A stretch of DNA of 64,000 bases, from assembly GCA_002803225.1 (NCBI GenBank), contig NXFV01001133.1:1-64000 (forward strand), in the 5' to 3' direction. Every line of letters begins with the position of its first letter. Positions within the stretch are counted from its first letter, which is position 1. The notes below the pieces were generated by a model. That model saw nothing but the letters and a program-made list of their open reading frames with translations, searched no databases and was not told where the DNA came from. Both the position numbers and the translations under genes were made by a program. This document shows, in pieces, positions 1 through 12,714 of this stretch. The stretch is from Gamarada debralockiae. Its lineage: Eukaryota > Ascomycota > Leotiomycetes > Helotiales > Hyphodiscaceae.

Positions 1-287
1 CCCCCCCAAACTACTGCAGGACTCCCTCACCCTCATCGTGCATTGAAACGCTCTAGCATCAGATCTCCCGATAGCAGAGCGAATCGGAGCTGCAGAATGT
101 CCCGAAACATCAGCTCCATTGGCCACGACTTCTACGAGCTGGCACATGACGCGCTCTCCCACCCGGTCCCATGAGATACAAAAGATGTCCTTCCTCCCAC
201 CCTAACATCTCCTCATACGCTCTACTTGACTCGATACCTTCGAAACCGTAGCCTCACAAACCGAGCAAGTTCCATACCACAGCGAAA

Positions 288-1406
288 ATGTCAGAAGGAG
301 CTATGAATGGCGGGAACTTCACCCATAACAACACCGTCGCCCCTAAGGTTGGCCACGTACTTCCTCTCTTCTCCCTGAAAGGCCGTACAGCTATAGTCAC
401 GGGTGCTGCAGCAGGAATCGGTTTAGCAGTGGCAGAAGCATTGGCAGAAGCAGGCGCAAATGTTGCAATTTGGTACAATGCAAACCCAAAAGCTCTCGAA
501 GAATGCCAGAAGATCGAGAAGGAATATGGTGTCAAATGTAATTGAGCTTTATTTCTTCCCTGTTCAGGTTATGGGACGAGAAAGCTACTCCAGAGGGTTG
601 GGGTCTTCTGATTGGAGCGCATATCCCATCCCACCGAGCACCCGGCTGATACATTCATGTGGATCCAGGCAAAGCATACCAAGCAGACGTAACCGACTAC
701 AGCCAAGTCGAAGCCACCGTGAACCGGGTTGTGGAGGAATTCAACGGGCGTCTCGACATCTTCATCGCCAACTCCGGCATCCCCTGGACACAAGGCCCCG
801 CCCTAGACGGGGATCTCGAGCACTACCGCAAAGTGGTGGCTACTGATTTGGACGGCACGTTCTATTGTGCCAGGGCCGCTGGCATGCATTGGAGACGGCA
901 GAAGAAGGACGGGCTTACGATTCATGGAGAGAAGTTGGAAAATTATAGCAATGGAGCGTTCGTTGCCACGGCGAGTATGAGTGGGCATATTGTCAATATT
1001 CCGCAGATGCAGGCCACGTATAATGCTGCGAAGGCTGGTGTTATTCATTTGTGTACATCTGCCAAATCTCCCTCTCCGTTTGAAACCTGCTAACTTGCGA
1101 GCAGGCAAATGCCTCGCCCTCGAATGGGTAGGTTTCGCGCGTGCCAACTCCGTCTCACCCGGCTACATCGCCACCGAGATCTCGAACTTCGCCCCCAAAG
1201 AAACGAAAGATATCTGGAAGGACAAGATTCCTATGGGTCGAGAAGGTGAAGCTCATGAGCTCAAGGGCGCCTTCCTCTTCCTTGCATCCGATGCTTCGAG
1301 TTATGCTACTGGTGAGTATGTCCCCTCTCTACGTCATTAGAGACTCACTGATGTACGGATAACAGGTACGGATATTATTATCGATGGCGGATATTGTTTA
1401 CCGTAG
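288..1406 (+). CDS. Short-chain dehydrogenase/reductase (SDR), sorbose/mannitol-reductase-like
   Basis: Four exons: 288-537, 669-1052, 1105-1311, 1366-1406, giving 293 residues. The classical SDR marks are visible: the Rossmann cofactor motif TGAAAGIG near residue 40, IANSG in mid-protein, a YNAAK active-site Tyr-x3-Lys near residue 230, and a C-terminal IIIDGGYCLP end typical of NADP-dependent fungal sorbose reductase and mannitol dehydrogenase relatives. It should be a cytosolic oxidoreductase acting on a sugar, polyol or ketone; the substrate cannot be read from sequence. The introns have GT..AG ends, and the second contains a GCTAAC branch point. The start ATG follows an A-rich context (gcgaaaATG). 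No pathway partner is next to it; the next confident gene is 9 kb away. Confidence 0.9.
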
Positions 1407-3066
1407 ACTTTCAGAGATAAGGAAAATCCAGATTCTGCATTTACGCATGTGAAAGAAAGAAATTGATCTTACTGCACTACAACCCAAGATTAGAACTCAC
1501 AAAGATTCAAGCCATATGTGTTCTATCTCAGAGATTTAAATCCATGCTCAAAACTGCAACCAAGATTGACAAGTGTTGACTTTAATATCAAGACACGGCC
1601 CTCACTCTTTTAGACTCTTCAGCCTACAGTTGCGTTGATATAGCAATAAGTACTCTATTCCAGAACTACTCCAGACTTTCTAGTTCGTACATCTCTAAGT
1701 GAGTCACTGGTTTCTGACAGCGGTTCTGGCTTTCATAGTTGATGGAAAAAATGGGGAACTCGGTGAAGGGCAAATAGCTTGGTGCTGTTGTCGATACCCT
1801 TTATGCTTTCGTTATTCACCTTCCTTTCCGGATGTTTGCTGTGGTCCTCTCCAAGACAGAAGTAGAGACCGTCCGCTGGCATGTCCAATCTCCTCCCATC
1901 TATCCTTGTACCGACAAGACCTTAACCAGGCTATCAACCTCAACCCACCTCAATTCTCCCACATAAGTTCTATCCGTCCGAACCCCTCTTCGAAGCCTCT
2001 GCCGACACTGCAATCGAAGATCGTTATGCCATCGAGAATTACTATTCCCTTGTCACTCACATATCCGCCCGTGCTCAGCAAACGTCCACCCCTGAATTCC
2101 CCTAAACAAAAGCCCACAGTACACTGGTACCCCAAAACGCCAGTGCACCGTCCTCGTGAACTCCAACTCCGAAGCCCAACTCCGACCATATTCTTCCTTT
2201 GCAGCCACACCTTCCCACACCTAAGCTGTCCTATTTTCAGAGACTTCTGATTATTTTATAGTAGTGGAGGCGCTAGTTAACTTCGGCGGGGAGGGTTTAG
2301 GGTTGTGGTGAATGACTTGGCAATCCAAGAAAGCCATAGAATAGAGGAGCTATTTGGGGAGTTTTAGATCGTTAGGTTGAGGCTAGGAATTGTGGATCGA
2401 TGGGCAGGTACTGAGGAGCAATTGGAGAAGGGAGCTTCATTGAGGATATATCCGCTCACCCGCATAGTTCCAGGGACTACGGCGGATCCAGGACATCTGC
2501 AGACCATTCTCCTGAAAGGGGAAAACATTGTTTGGCATCAAGTGATCGCGTATTCTCGTTCGAGCCCCTCATGTCATTGTTTCGAAAATCTCTGAGCAGT
2601 TCTGGGCTCTGCTGTGAGGTAGGTGTATGTAGTTGCTTGTTTGTAGAATTGAGATGGTAGTGTTTGCGAGTAGTGGATTCTGGATGGATGAGGAGAAGTC
2701 AGCGAAATGAACATGGATCTTAAGAGAATGTATACCAGGCAATCAGGGCAAGAATTTGAATACGCAGAGTTCACCCGCTATGGCGGACTCTGTAGGACAT
2801 TTATAGACAGTCAGTATCAGAGGGAAGGTAGAGACATCACGTGATTATATATATTCGTTTGAGAGCTACTGAATTCGTGATATTGAAGAGGATTGACAGA
2901 AGTAGACGGTATTGTGGGGTATGTGTGTATCTTTGTTCATGGGATTATGGATGTAGAGATTGGGGTGGATTTCCTGCCTATTTTTTCGAACCGACATTTC
3001 AGGAAATATTCCTGACACCGGTATATGACTCATATGGATCACGTGACCGGACCTTCTTAGTGGTCA
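1407..3066. other. Intergenic, no supported gene
   Basis: An open frame of 183 codons at 1699-2250 is Pro/Ser-rich with no family resemblance or splice context, and I do not believe it. The 2800-3060 part contains CACGTGA boxes and an inverted motif that recurs at 6.85 kb (see the inverted repeat entry). Confidence 0.5.
2994..3017. repeat. Left inverted repeat matching 6847-6871
   Basis: GACATTTCAGG then AAATATTCCTGACA. Read on the opposite strand it matches 6847-6871 with one internal mismatch, so the two copies face each other across 3.87 kb. A TCACGTGA-type box lies at a similar distance inside or outside each copy. They may be terminal repeats of an older element, or two separate insertions of one family. 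Confidence 0.45.
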
Positions 3067-3258
3067 TGTCAGGAATTGCTTATGTAATCACTGCGTTGTG
3101 ACGTGGTATATAGGGACTAGGAGAGCCCCATTGCTATCTTTATCCTTTACTATCATTACTCACCTGTTTATACTATCAATATAAGCTGTGAAGACTATCA
3201 AGCTCATCAATATATCATCACTACTGTGTACTGTCACTATTGCTCTGAGCTTCTGACA
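3067..3258. mobile_element. Possible solo LTR (TGTCAG..CTGACA)
   Basis: The segment starts TGTCAGGAATTG and ends GAGCTTCTGACA, giving a perfect six-base inverted terminus with TG..CA ends as in LTRs. It contains a promoter-like gtatataggg at about 3104 followed by a pyrimidine/TCA-rich leader. No second LTR, polymerase remnant or clear target duplication was found, so this could be a solo LTR or chance. Confidence 0.3.
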
Positions 3259-4949
3259 CTGTAGAGCCGGATTCTCCTGCAGGATCTCGTTCGGCCGGCC
3301 TCAGAGGCCCTATTAAGGATTTTGCAATGCAAAGTTTAGACTTTATATAATATCTATATCAATTTAAGAAAAATTTCTATATAAAAAAATTAAAAAAAAA
3401 GGCCAAATTGTCTATGCGTCCAAAAGAAGTCTGGCACTAGCATTTTTTCTTTACATTTCAAGGTACTCCTGGTCATACATGTCAATTCCTCTTCATCCTC
3501 AACCCTACACACCAAAACTGCCACCAAACTGCCCAGGCAAGTAGAGGTTAGGTCAACGATCCCTCAATATCAGTTCTCACAGCTGCGTTTCTTGGCCCGA
3601 CCTTCCCTATCTGATTCCGCCTCAAGTCCAATCTGTGTCTCTTCTTGCTTCCTTTTTGAAAAATCACTCTCTTTTCTTACCTTTATAAGGTCTTGTCTTA
3701 CCCTATTAATAGCCTTGTCTAGATTTGCATTGTCAATTACACAAGGTTCAGTAACAGCAATTTAGTAACACGGAGCAGTCTTCCTACAAGTAAGGTTCCG
3801 TTTCTCACTGCGAAGCTAAATGATATTATCTGTACAACAAATTAGCTCCTAGCCAGGGAAGATCTTTTAGAGGGTGTATATACTTTCCAGCTTGCCATTT
3901 TCCTCTAGGAGCGAGCTGATGCTTTCTGTTATATGTACCAGTTGAGTATGTATAACACACCCAGTAATCAATAGAATGTGGAACCTGCAGTAAATTTGTT
4001 CGTCGTCTGTTTGTAGTTGCTTGCTTTCCACTTGAGCTTTTCCTCTGTCTGCTAGTAGCTCGCCAATCATCTCTACACATGTATTAGCTTAAGAATGTCT
4101 TGCTCTAGTAGTTGCACTTACAAATGTCATACATAGGAGGAACCTAAAGAGCTTGGGTGAAAACCCAATCGAGCATTTAGAGGGCTTTGCTACTATTTCT
4201 CTAACTATTAAATTCTAAAGAATTCAATAGAATTTGGAATCGGATAGTTAATGTAAACTTACGTCGGAGTTGAGTTATTCGAGCATCCTCGCCGAGGTAC
4301 GGTGCTCGTGCTAGGCTCTAGCGTTTCTCAGATCTAAAGACAGTAAATAGTAAAGATAAAGGCGTAGCGTACAGTTTTAGTCACCGGATTAATGTTCTCT
4401 TCTAATAGAGGTGACTCTCTAGGAAGGCCTTGAAGCCAACGAAGGAATCCTCTTAGTCTGGTAAATGACATGAAAATGATAAAGGCAATTATTTACTCAT
4501 TCGATAGTTGGTATAACATCTTCTCCTACCTCAGTCACAGCCGCTGTGAGCTAAGACATAGTTTGCGGCAAGTCCCTTCTGGCATACTTACTTCTTTCCA
4601 GGTTATTACAGTAACTTATTATGTAAGGTATTAGGAGATAAAATGGTAAGGAGAGATTAAGGAGTGTAGAAATGGCAGTAGATGAGATCGTGGAGGGTAA
4701 AAGGGTGCTAAGCTTTCTTTATGTCTATTGTCGCTAAAGACAAGGATTAAGTCTACCTTTCACCCCTGGGTACATATTCAGCCCTTATAGTATTGTGTCT
4801 TTATTGTGTAGCACAGTCCTTGCCCATCTAAGTATGGATCAAGTTGAGGCCCTCCTTGGCGGCATCACCCCCTTTCTCGGAAGTATTCTATTTTGATCAC
4901 ATATACTAATACAATGCCTGAAACTGATTACAAATTACAACTAAGGAAG
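3259..4949. other. AT-rich degraded intergenic DNA
   Basis: A homopolymer-rich stretch at 3340-3405 and dense TA dinucleotides with frequent stops in all frames fit RIP-mutated repeat sequence. No frame carries a recognisable domain. The short minus-strand frames at 3826-4080 overlap each other in two frames and have no supporting motif. Confidence 0.5.
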
Positions 4950-6569
4950 CACCAGTGGGTGTCAGAATTCGTAGTGAACGCTAAAATTCGGCGCTAAGCC
5001 CCCAGCAAAAAATTCGATTGAAATAGCTTGGTTTCTACAAATAACTACTACAATACACTCTTGATAGGCTTTCACGTTCTAACTAGCTCTTTGCATCGCG
5101 CTGGTATTATAGATATGCGCGTTCGAATCTCTTCCATTATAATTTTGTCCTATTCTTCTTGTAAAGCAACCTTGATCTCTTCTTCTAAATAAAAGATTCT
5201 ACGACGTAACCGTTACTTAAGAATATTCTAAATACCCTTTATAGGGTTTACATTAGGAGATTTAATAGGGTAATTAAGGTTTTCAATCTAATTAGCCTTT
5301 TTTATAAGTTACGCTAGGCCTTCTTTCCTTATACTATAAGATAGGTCCTTGTTCTCTTGAAGTAACTACGATTAAGTGTCTTGAAGACGAGCTTTTTGAA
5401 TAGCTTCGATATAGACTAGCAAAAGACGCTTAGTATAATATTTCTAAGTTATAGTATTGTATTGGGGTCGGCTGCGAGTCAAAGTAATGAATGTATTGTT
5501 GGAGTGTGAACTGCCTAAAGAATAAAGTACATGCGCAACGCGATATTTATACTGGTCTTGCATCACGTGTCTGCGAACCACGTGCGCATGGACCACAAAA
5601 CCCTACTACAGTATTACCCTTTAGCTTGACTTGTTGCTCATAAGGTAATAAAGCCTCTTATTCGAGGACTCGAGTCTAGTATTCTTCTTCGGTTTTTGTT
5701 GTAGGTCGATAGCGAGGTTTAGAAGCTCGTTGTGGGCGTTTTATATAATCTTCTTTATTGTTATAGAACTCAAGTTTATCTACCTTCGTATACTATATAA
5801 CCTATACTATAATATGAAACCTAATACCTTTTTGCTCGCCGCGTTATTAAATATTTTTGGAATCATAGCGTTTCCCTTACTCGTATAAAATATTTCTAAT
5901 AGCTACAGAGGTAAGATCGATATGTACCTCGTCTGTAAAGAAGATATATTACTAGAAATCATCGATGGTTTGTCTTGATGTTCTTCTTTATATAGAGTAC
6001 GCTCTTATCGATTTTTCTTAAAAATAATCTTTTTTACAAACGCGTATTTATATCTCTGGGCCCCGTTGGTATGCTCCTTTAACTTCTATTACAATTAGCG
6101 TTTCTTGATAGGTAAATTGTGATATGCGATCTGAGCTTCGTACAGCTAGCCTTGGACAGGGTTTCGTGATAGTGAAACAAGTATTAAACAAGTTGATTTT
6201 AAGATCCGTAAGTATCTATTAAGCTTCTTTAATATCTTTTGAGTCCTCTGATATACTATAGAGCCTAAAGTAGAGCGTTTGCGTAGCTAAGTCGAAGTAG
6301 TAGTATAAGGGGTATGTATTTCCTTCGCAATCGCGTTTAGTAATTTCTCGTTATAATCACGGTCCCACGCATCAAAAAAACGGGTTCTCTTTAGAGTATT
6401 AGCTTCGTATACTTTATTTTCACTAGCAGGAGGCGTAATTCGAAGGTTTTATCGTGTTGTTGGAGCCATTTTTGAGGTGTAGAAGGGAAGGTGTTAATTG
6501 TTGATATTTTTTGTGTTTGGCTCAGCGCCGAATTTTAGCGATTACCACGAATTCTGGCACCCACTAGTG
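4950..6569 (-). mobile_element. RIP-degraded Tc1/mariner DNA transposon
   Basis: The element is bounded by 51-bp terminal inverted repeats, 4950-5000 (CACCAGTGGGTGTCAG...) and 6519-6569 (reverse complement CACTAGTGGGTGCCAG...). They differ at six positions, five of them transitions. The minus strand between about 5285 and 5100 reads as a decayed DDE transposase C-terminus: SPNVNPIKGI, then a stop where W would stand, then NILK, then RRRIFYLEEEIK and MEEIRTRISIIPARCKEL. This corresponds to the usual SPDLNPIE..W..LK block and tail of fungal Tc1-like transposases. Stops replace W and Q codons, as RIP (C:G to T:A) does. Length 1620 bp. A flanking TA duplication is not clear. Inactive. Confidence 0.8.
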
Positions 6570-6846
6570 AAGGTCATATATATGTGCTGCTTAGCTTGGA
6601 CTCCCATGATTGATCACCTTGGACTTGCCGTGGCCTAAGCCTCCGAATGTGTTAAATACAACATTATCCTGATACGCACCAGCATCTTCGCTATTGTATC
6701 AGTAATGCATGAGGTCGACTATTGCCCAACGATTCCCGCTAGCCAGGGGGTGGCCTAAGATGCCAAGGAGTGTAGCCATGCGGTCCTCCCACGGAAAGGG
6801 AATCGCAGAACGGAGCTTTCACGTGACTCCCCTTTCTAGCTCGGCT

Positions 6847-6871
6847 TGTCAGGAATATTGCCTGAAATGTC
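6847..6871. repeat. Right inverted repeat matching 2994-3017
   Basis: TGTCAGGAATATTG followed by CCTGAAATGTC, the reverse complement of the motif at 2994-3017 with one mismatch. The Tc1-like element at 4950-6569 lies between the two copies. Confidence 0.45.
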
Positions 6872-9800
6872 AGGATACTCAGTATCGGTCTGCCCCGATA
6901 TCTGAAGACTCGGGCGGACGCGGCCAAAAGGTACATATGTACGAGCTGTACAGAGCTCTATGTATACAGGCTCTACCGCAGGTAGAACTGGAACAACAAT
7001 TAAGTCAAGTTCATCAGAAATATCACTACACTAAAGCTCTTTCACTATCGTCCACGTGACCCTGTTCTGCCCCAGCCAAGCCATAAATCTGACACGGCTG
7101 CCAAAACTTGTGCTCAAATTGAGACAACTAGATATAAACCAATAATTCATCACTTGAGGATACTACCCTACCTCCACCCTTCAGCCCTGCAGCAGAAGCC
7201 ATTTTTTAACCTTGCTTCCGCCCACTCCGTGCGCTCCTTCTCTTCCCAGTCAAGCCGTTTCTTGACCTCGTCTGCCACACGACCACACGTCACTTGGCGT
7301 GCCTATCCTCTCAAAGTGGCCCACTTTCACAAAGCGCGTTCATGGAAGTGTAAATATACTGCTGTGCTGTTTAGAATTCGGCCGCGTTGATCTTCATACT
7401 CTTCGCGTGAAGTGGTCTCCGCCTTGTTTATACTTATGTGATTGCATGTAGTAGCTGCTGCACTTTAACGTATAAAGCTGGTGCTGCACACGTTTTTTGC
7501 TGAATACGCCTCGTGTTAAGCTCCTACCTTCCTATAGTGCTGTATACTTGTGTCAGATAAGCATAGGTTAAGTAGGGGAAATGGCTCAATCGTTTCTTAG
7601 CCGGGCTAGGATGCTCTTAACCTTCCTGCTTCGTCATTGTGTTTTCTTGTCTTGCATTCTTGTTCATGGCCAGAAGAGGCCATGCTTGCACGCCTTTTCA
7701 GTTTTGATTCCTGAAATGGTTCACACAGCATGACTCCAGCTGGTTTGAGAAGTATTGTGTATTTTCCGCCCACAGGACTGATTTACATGCTTTAGTCATT
7801 ATTCGTAGACTCTAGATGGCTAGCTAGACTAACTTCTTTTGGACGAAATCCAAGGCAGATTCGGCCCTGGTATCTAATACTGTGCCTACACTGCCCACTT
7901 GATCAGCCATCGTTGATACAGGTATAACAGCTAGCGGGAGCGGAAATGTGTGCCCCACCCATCTGTAGCTGGCCAAGGTCATGCGCCCCTTGTAAGGACC
8001 TTTGGAGAAGTTTTCAACATCTTTTCCTTCGGGTCATCTAAGTCATCCCTCGCCTGGCAAACAGAAATGATACCACTCTACTGAGCAATCTTGAAATATG
8101 TCAGCTGAGTGGCCCGGCTTTAGTGAGGTGGTTCACCACCGAGCGCAGGTGAAGCTGTGCACTACAGAGCAAAGAGGAGAGGCTATTGAGAAGACTTCAT
8201 CAGGACCTGCTAAAGACAATCTCAGATGAACGATGACAAGAGGGATGACCTCTGCCGCTTGGTCCAGAAGGTATTGGGGTGCGGAACCTATCCATTCCTT
8301 CCAAAGGAAACTCTCTAAGATCTTAACTGAATTGGCTAAGACAGCAGGAATAGCTGCTCTATCCTGTTTTAGCAAACACTGCCGGGCCAGTGGAGATCCC
8401 TTCCAAGTTACAGATACTCGGATACTCGTTGTTAGGGTGCCTAGGGAGGATGGAACGTCGATGGATAAGTATGTATCGTCTGCCTTTCTCTTCCACCATA
8501 TCTTATTACTCTCTAGCAGATCTTTTAAACATAACCCCTTTTGTGAACTTTTCTATCACCTGAGCCCCTTGTCTCGTCCCGACCTAATAGAATCCCAGTC
8601 TTTATCTGTTCCCATTCGCCGTAGTCAATTCTATCTCCTAGCCCTTCACTGACATAGGACTAGCAGCGTCTCACCAGAAGGTGCTTAAATCCAGGTAGTG
8701 GGAGCCAAAGGCCTAGTGCAAGCTAACAACTACCACCGACACCAGCAACGTCGAACTTATCTGCTCGTTCATTCCTTTTGTTGATAAAACGCCCCCGATA
8801 GACCGATTGACAGCGCGCTCTAATCTCAATGCACTCTTCTCGCTCTACTACAAACAACAAGACCCCTCTGAAGATAAAAGAGCAGACACATCGACATTGA
8901 CGGACAGTTTCAAGGCTAACGAGCTCTAGCGAGTGCTTCGACTTCTATCAGGGCACAGTGCCCCGTGGGACTGGAATTGGTAACTACCTCTGTCAGGGGA
9001 TCCTCACGAAATTGCAGACAAGTTCCATACCGCCGCCTCTTGTGCGATCTTTTAGGTCCCTTTGTTCGACTTGGTGAAGTACGCGCTTAGGTACAAGGCT
9101 ATCTTTGTCGAAAGATTACTTGACTCCTTATGTGACGTATGTAATGGCCTCTAAACAGCAATCCGAGATAGTCCAAAGGCAAGACATATTTATATCAATG
9201 TCGAAAAGTTCAGCAGAAAACAATGTTCCGAAAAGGCAGACCGCTAACAGAAGCAGATATTACGGTCGCGGTACTCCCCATTGGCTCTTTGGGTCGTTGC
9301 CAGCAGCCTACTCTAAAGTATCTTAGCTCCAATCCTTAATCCTATCAAGGAAATATTCCGAACAGGCGACTTGAATTTCGTGCTCAAACAGCTTGCGGTC
9401 CTCAATCAGCATTTTATACACATCAGTCAAAGGTACAAATGAGACAAGTGGTCAACCGACTTTTATAAATTTATATATCAAGCTTTATAGTCAAAAGACA
9501 CAGTCGTTCCCTCTTACTTACTAGAGGATTAGGACGAGAGATTGTGCTTTCTCCAGGGTTTTGCATTACAACGTGAGGATAAGAGTACGTGGTACCTTAA
9601 GCAAAGCAGTGTCATTTGCGAAGATATTTCGCCGGGTGAGGATAAAATAAATACTGGAGATTGAAGAGGAGAAGGCGGAAGACGAGAAAGACAAGGGTGG
9701 AGAAAAAGGTTGTTGGTGATCGAGGAGAAGGACCCAGTGGTGGTAAAGGAGGAGAGGGAGCAGGAGGTTGACGCTAGTACTCGAGGAGAAGGACGCGGAT

Positions 9801-10486
9801 GATGGCGGAGTCCAAGCTCCTCATGTGACTTGGCTATGCCTAACTAATCAACTACAATGGCTGTTCCTACAATTTAAGCTGCAAGTCTATTCAAGCGTTG
9901 GCTTTCAATGCTCCATTCCCGACAGACAGCTCATGATGCTCTTCGACGAACCACCTCGACAGTAGTTCTTTCAGCAACCCCAAATAAGTACTCAAAAGTA
10001 CGCCTGCTAAGCGTATAAATAACTACTAGCTAAGAAGTTTCTACCACCCACTTTTGGGACACAAGCTGGCCATGAAAACGATCGTGTCAGACCGCCAAGG
10101 CAAACCGCAACACCTCAGTCGTTGTTTCTAGTAGGGGATGATAAACATCCCTTTCATCTTTATGAGCAACAGCTCTGCGCATGCTAGTCGTTCTTTTATT
10201 CCACGCTCACAAACGGGTTGAAGGAGACCCACGAACGGGTTATACTACTTCCAGAGGTGGATGCCGAAGCTTTTCAGGTTTAATTGGCTACAGCGAAGTA
10301 GACGTATTTCCAGTGTGATTAAAAGCTCTTCAATTTGGTACCAGTGCAATATCTCTCTCTACTGTCTCCCCTGAGCTTTAGTCCCCATATATAGTCCTTC
10401 AGTACTGCTCTGTTACGGCGGTAGTTACGGACCGTAACCCTAGCTAACTTGCGCAATTCCTGACATGTCAGAACGCCAGAACCGAG
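6872..10486. other. Long gene-poor interval
   Basis: No reading frame here has a recognisable domain; the longest (8233-8652, 139 codons) has shadow frames on the other strand and no splice logic. The interval holds a 16-mer shared with 15520 (see the repeat entry at 6944), a purine-rich tract at 9655-9805 in which cgaggagaaggac occurs twice, and an ATTCCTGACATGTCAG motif at 10456 just downstream of the next gene. Confidence 0.45.
6944..6959. repeat. 16-mer AGCTGTACAGAGCTCT shared with 15520-15535
   Basis: AGCTGTACAGAGCTCT occurs exactly at 6944-6959 and 15520-15535, in both cases inside repeat-rich DNA. The second copy is about 50 bp upstream of a MULE-transposase-like frame, so the motif may mark one transposon family. 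Confidence 0.4.
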
Positions 10487-12714
10487 CTATCGCTGAGCCG
10501 TCACATTTTGCCGATTTGGATACAAGCTAATATTGCTAGCATAGCCTAAAATTCTCTTGTTGTCGCCGGGTTCCTTAACGGATGCAAAGATGTCTTTATG
10601 CGTCAAGCTAAGAGCCTTTCCATCCTCCGATCCTCTGGTGCCTGCCCTTGTCAAGGTGAGGAAATCTGCGATAGGAAACGATGATGTTGGCGGAAACTCA
10701 ACCTGAGCAGATATGCAGGTAACGACGAAGGCTATCACGAGAATCGTGCCTGCAAATGCTATGTATGCGCGGGTGGACCGTTCCGCTGGGACTGCTCTGG
10801 TGAATTTCATAGCGTCCGCTCCCACGAGTTGGTCCTCGGCCGGGAGCTCGGTTTGTTCGGTTGTAATTGAGCTGACATCTCCCCCCAACATGACCTCGTT
10901 GCATAAATATAGTGGAATGGCCAGAAGGTTACGCAAGTGCTGAACAGGCTGGTCTGTTAGTTGCGCATTTGGGAGGGAGGACTTGGTGAGAAAGCCGAAG
11001 AGATAGTCGGAAAGCGTGAGGGCTGATAAGTTCCTATATGGCGTGGCATTTTCAGTAGGTGTGAGAATAGTGTTCAGGACGCTGGCTAGATCGGAAGCAT
11101 TAATATATGCGGGTATTGGTGGACTTAAATCAGCCACGTTGAGTATGTCCCACGAAGATCGAGAAGCAGTGACTGTTGCCTTCCTGCGGTATATCCCCAT
11201 GGAAGTCGTCCAGATGTTGGGTGCATTCTGCAACCATGTCTGATTACAAAGCCCGAAAGTTAAATCATTGGTAGAGCAGGTTCGCCAGCCTAAATTAGAT
11301 TATGACAGTCAACACTTGGTTTTTTGGTGGAAGATCTTTCGCTAACTCACCGACGATCACTTGATATGTACTCTGATCATCAATACACAGTTGAAATCCA
11401 TAGCTATCATTAGCAGATGAATAAACCGTACATGCTTTCGAAGGCCAAGTAACTGCCCCTGGTGCGTCTCCAAAGTCCAGATGATAAGCTGGTTGATTTT
11501 TAATCATAAAATACGAAGCCGTATCTGTCTTATTCCACTGCCAAGGAGATAAGTCGCTGATTCCGCCTGGGATGAGAAATGAGACACAAGGCGAACCGTA
11601 GGAGCTGCAACTGCTGTTTATTGGTGTTATTGGGAAAGCTAATGATGTGTCGATGAGAAAATAAGGGACCATGCTCATGAGATAAGGCGCGGGTAATTGT
11701 GCGAAATGTTTGATCAGAGACACATTGAAATCTCCTATTCCTCCACTTACGGCTTTCCATTTCAGAGGGAAATACAAATCGGTTTGTTTGAGGTCACCTT
11801 GGAATATTTGATTAGTTGTAACATCCTTTTCTCGCACAATGTAGTGTTCTCACTCATCAAAATAGTTCCAGGTCCCGGGACCATCAAAATTGCTATCAAT
11901 CTAGAAACGAAAGGTTAATTTCAAATCAGAAGCAATGGAGGGGATAATACCTAGCCAGAACCCAGAGTCGAGATGCGTGCCCTATTTTGGCTTTCGAGGC
12001 AAGCGTACTGGCTAGGCCCATGAGCCCAGTTGAACCGTTCAATGCGAAGAATGTGGGCACGGATACACCTCGACCAGCAAAGACTAAACTCCATTGCACA
12101 CTTTCCCATGTTGAAGACACAACAAATCCAATTCCAATGTCACTGATCTTGGCCAAGATGTGAAAGGCCAAAAATCCCTGACTCGGAGAGAGTAACCCAA
12201 GTGGCGAGTGGATAAGAGATGCTGCTATTGCACAATATGATGTAATACCGTAGGAAATCGCGGCTATAAGGACGATTTTGAGCCTTTGTACGTAATGGTA
12301 ACGGTATTTCCATACTTTGGTGAGAGAGCCAGTTTTCGAGAGTGTTAGTGATCTGGGATCGTTTCCCTGGCTTTCTTGCTGGATAGAAGCGTCCTCCGGC
12401 CCCACGCTTGTTCCTGGGGAATTAAAAACCAAGGCTTGGACCTGGCTACTGTGGCCTTGATTGGGTTTGCATACCAAGGCATTCGTGGTGCTTGGAATGA
12501 CAACCTCTAAATTTGTGTCTTCCGTATTCTCAGAGTTTGACCTTTCATCTGACTTCCCGTGGACTTCCAAGATTGTGTTTTCGCATTTTCCTTGGGGGGC
12601 CCCACGAGGGTCCGTCTCGGTATTTTCCAGTGATGTTTTAGGGGCTGGTGTGCGTTCAGTATACTTGGTCTGGGAGGCAGCAGTAGTGATGTTTTCGAAC
12701 TGTTTCTCCATCAC
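10487..12714 (-). CDS. Multi-pass membrane protein of unknown function, 686 aa
   Basis: Four exons on the minus strand: 12714-11951, 11900-11854, 11797-11351, 11289-10487. The 47-nt second exon completes the fourth hydrophobic segment. The N-terminal ~130 residues are polar and Ser/Thr/Glu-rich. Then come hydrophobic segments beginning KIVLIAAISYG, AFHILAKISDIGIGF, VPTFFALNG and RLWVLARLIAILMVPG. A ~350-residue extracytoplasmic-looking part follows, with many N-x-S/T sites and spaced cysteines (SSCSSYGSPC, SKACTVY, LCIDDQ, RTCSTND, GLCNQTW). A last membrane span (AYIAFAGTILVIAF) and a cytosolic tail finish the protein. This layout matches a large family of uncharacterised fungal integral membrane proteins; I know no function for it. 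Introns are 50, 56 and 61 nt; the frame closes exactly. Confidence 0.8.

Noticed and set aside
1699..2250. 183-codon open frame
   Set aside because: Pro/Ser-rich, no domain, no splice context, a competing frame on the other strand; composition alone explains it.
5098..5150. gcgcgttcgaatctcttcc resembling a tRNA T-arm
   Set aside because: Lies inside the Tc1-like element in the transposase C-terminal reading frame; no cloverleaf around it.
8100..8170. tRNA-like look of ccggctttagtgaggtggttcaccaccgagc
   Set aside because: No matching acceptor stem or T-loop at the right distance.
8233..8652. 139-codon open frame
   Set aside because: No recognisable motif and an antisense frame over the same DNA; region otherwise repeat-derived.
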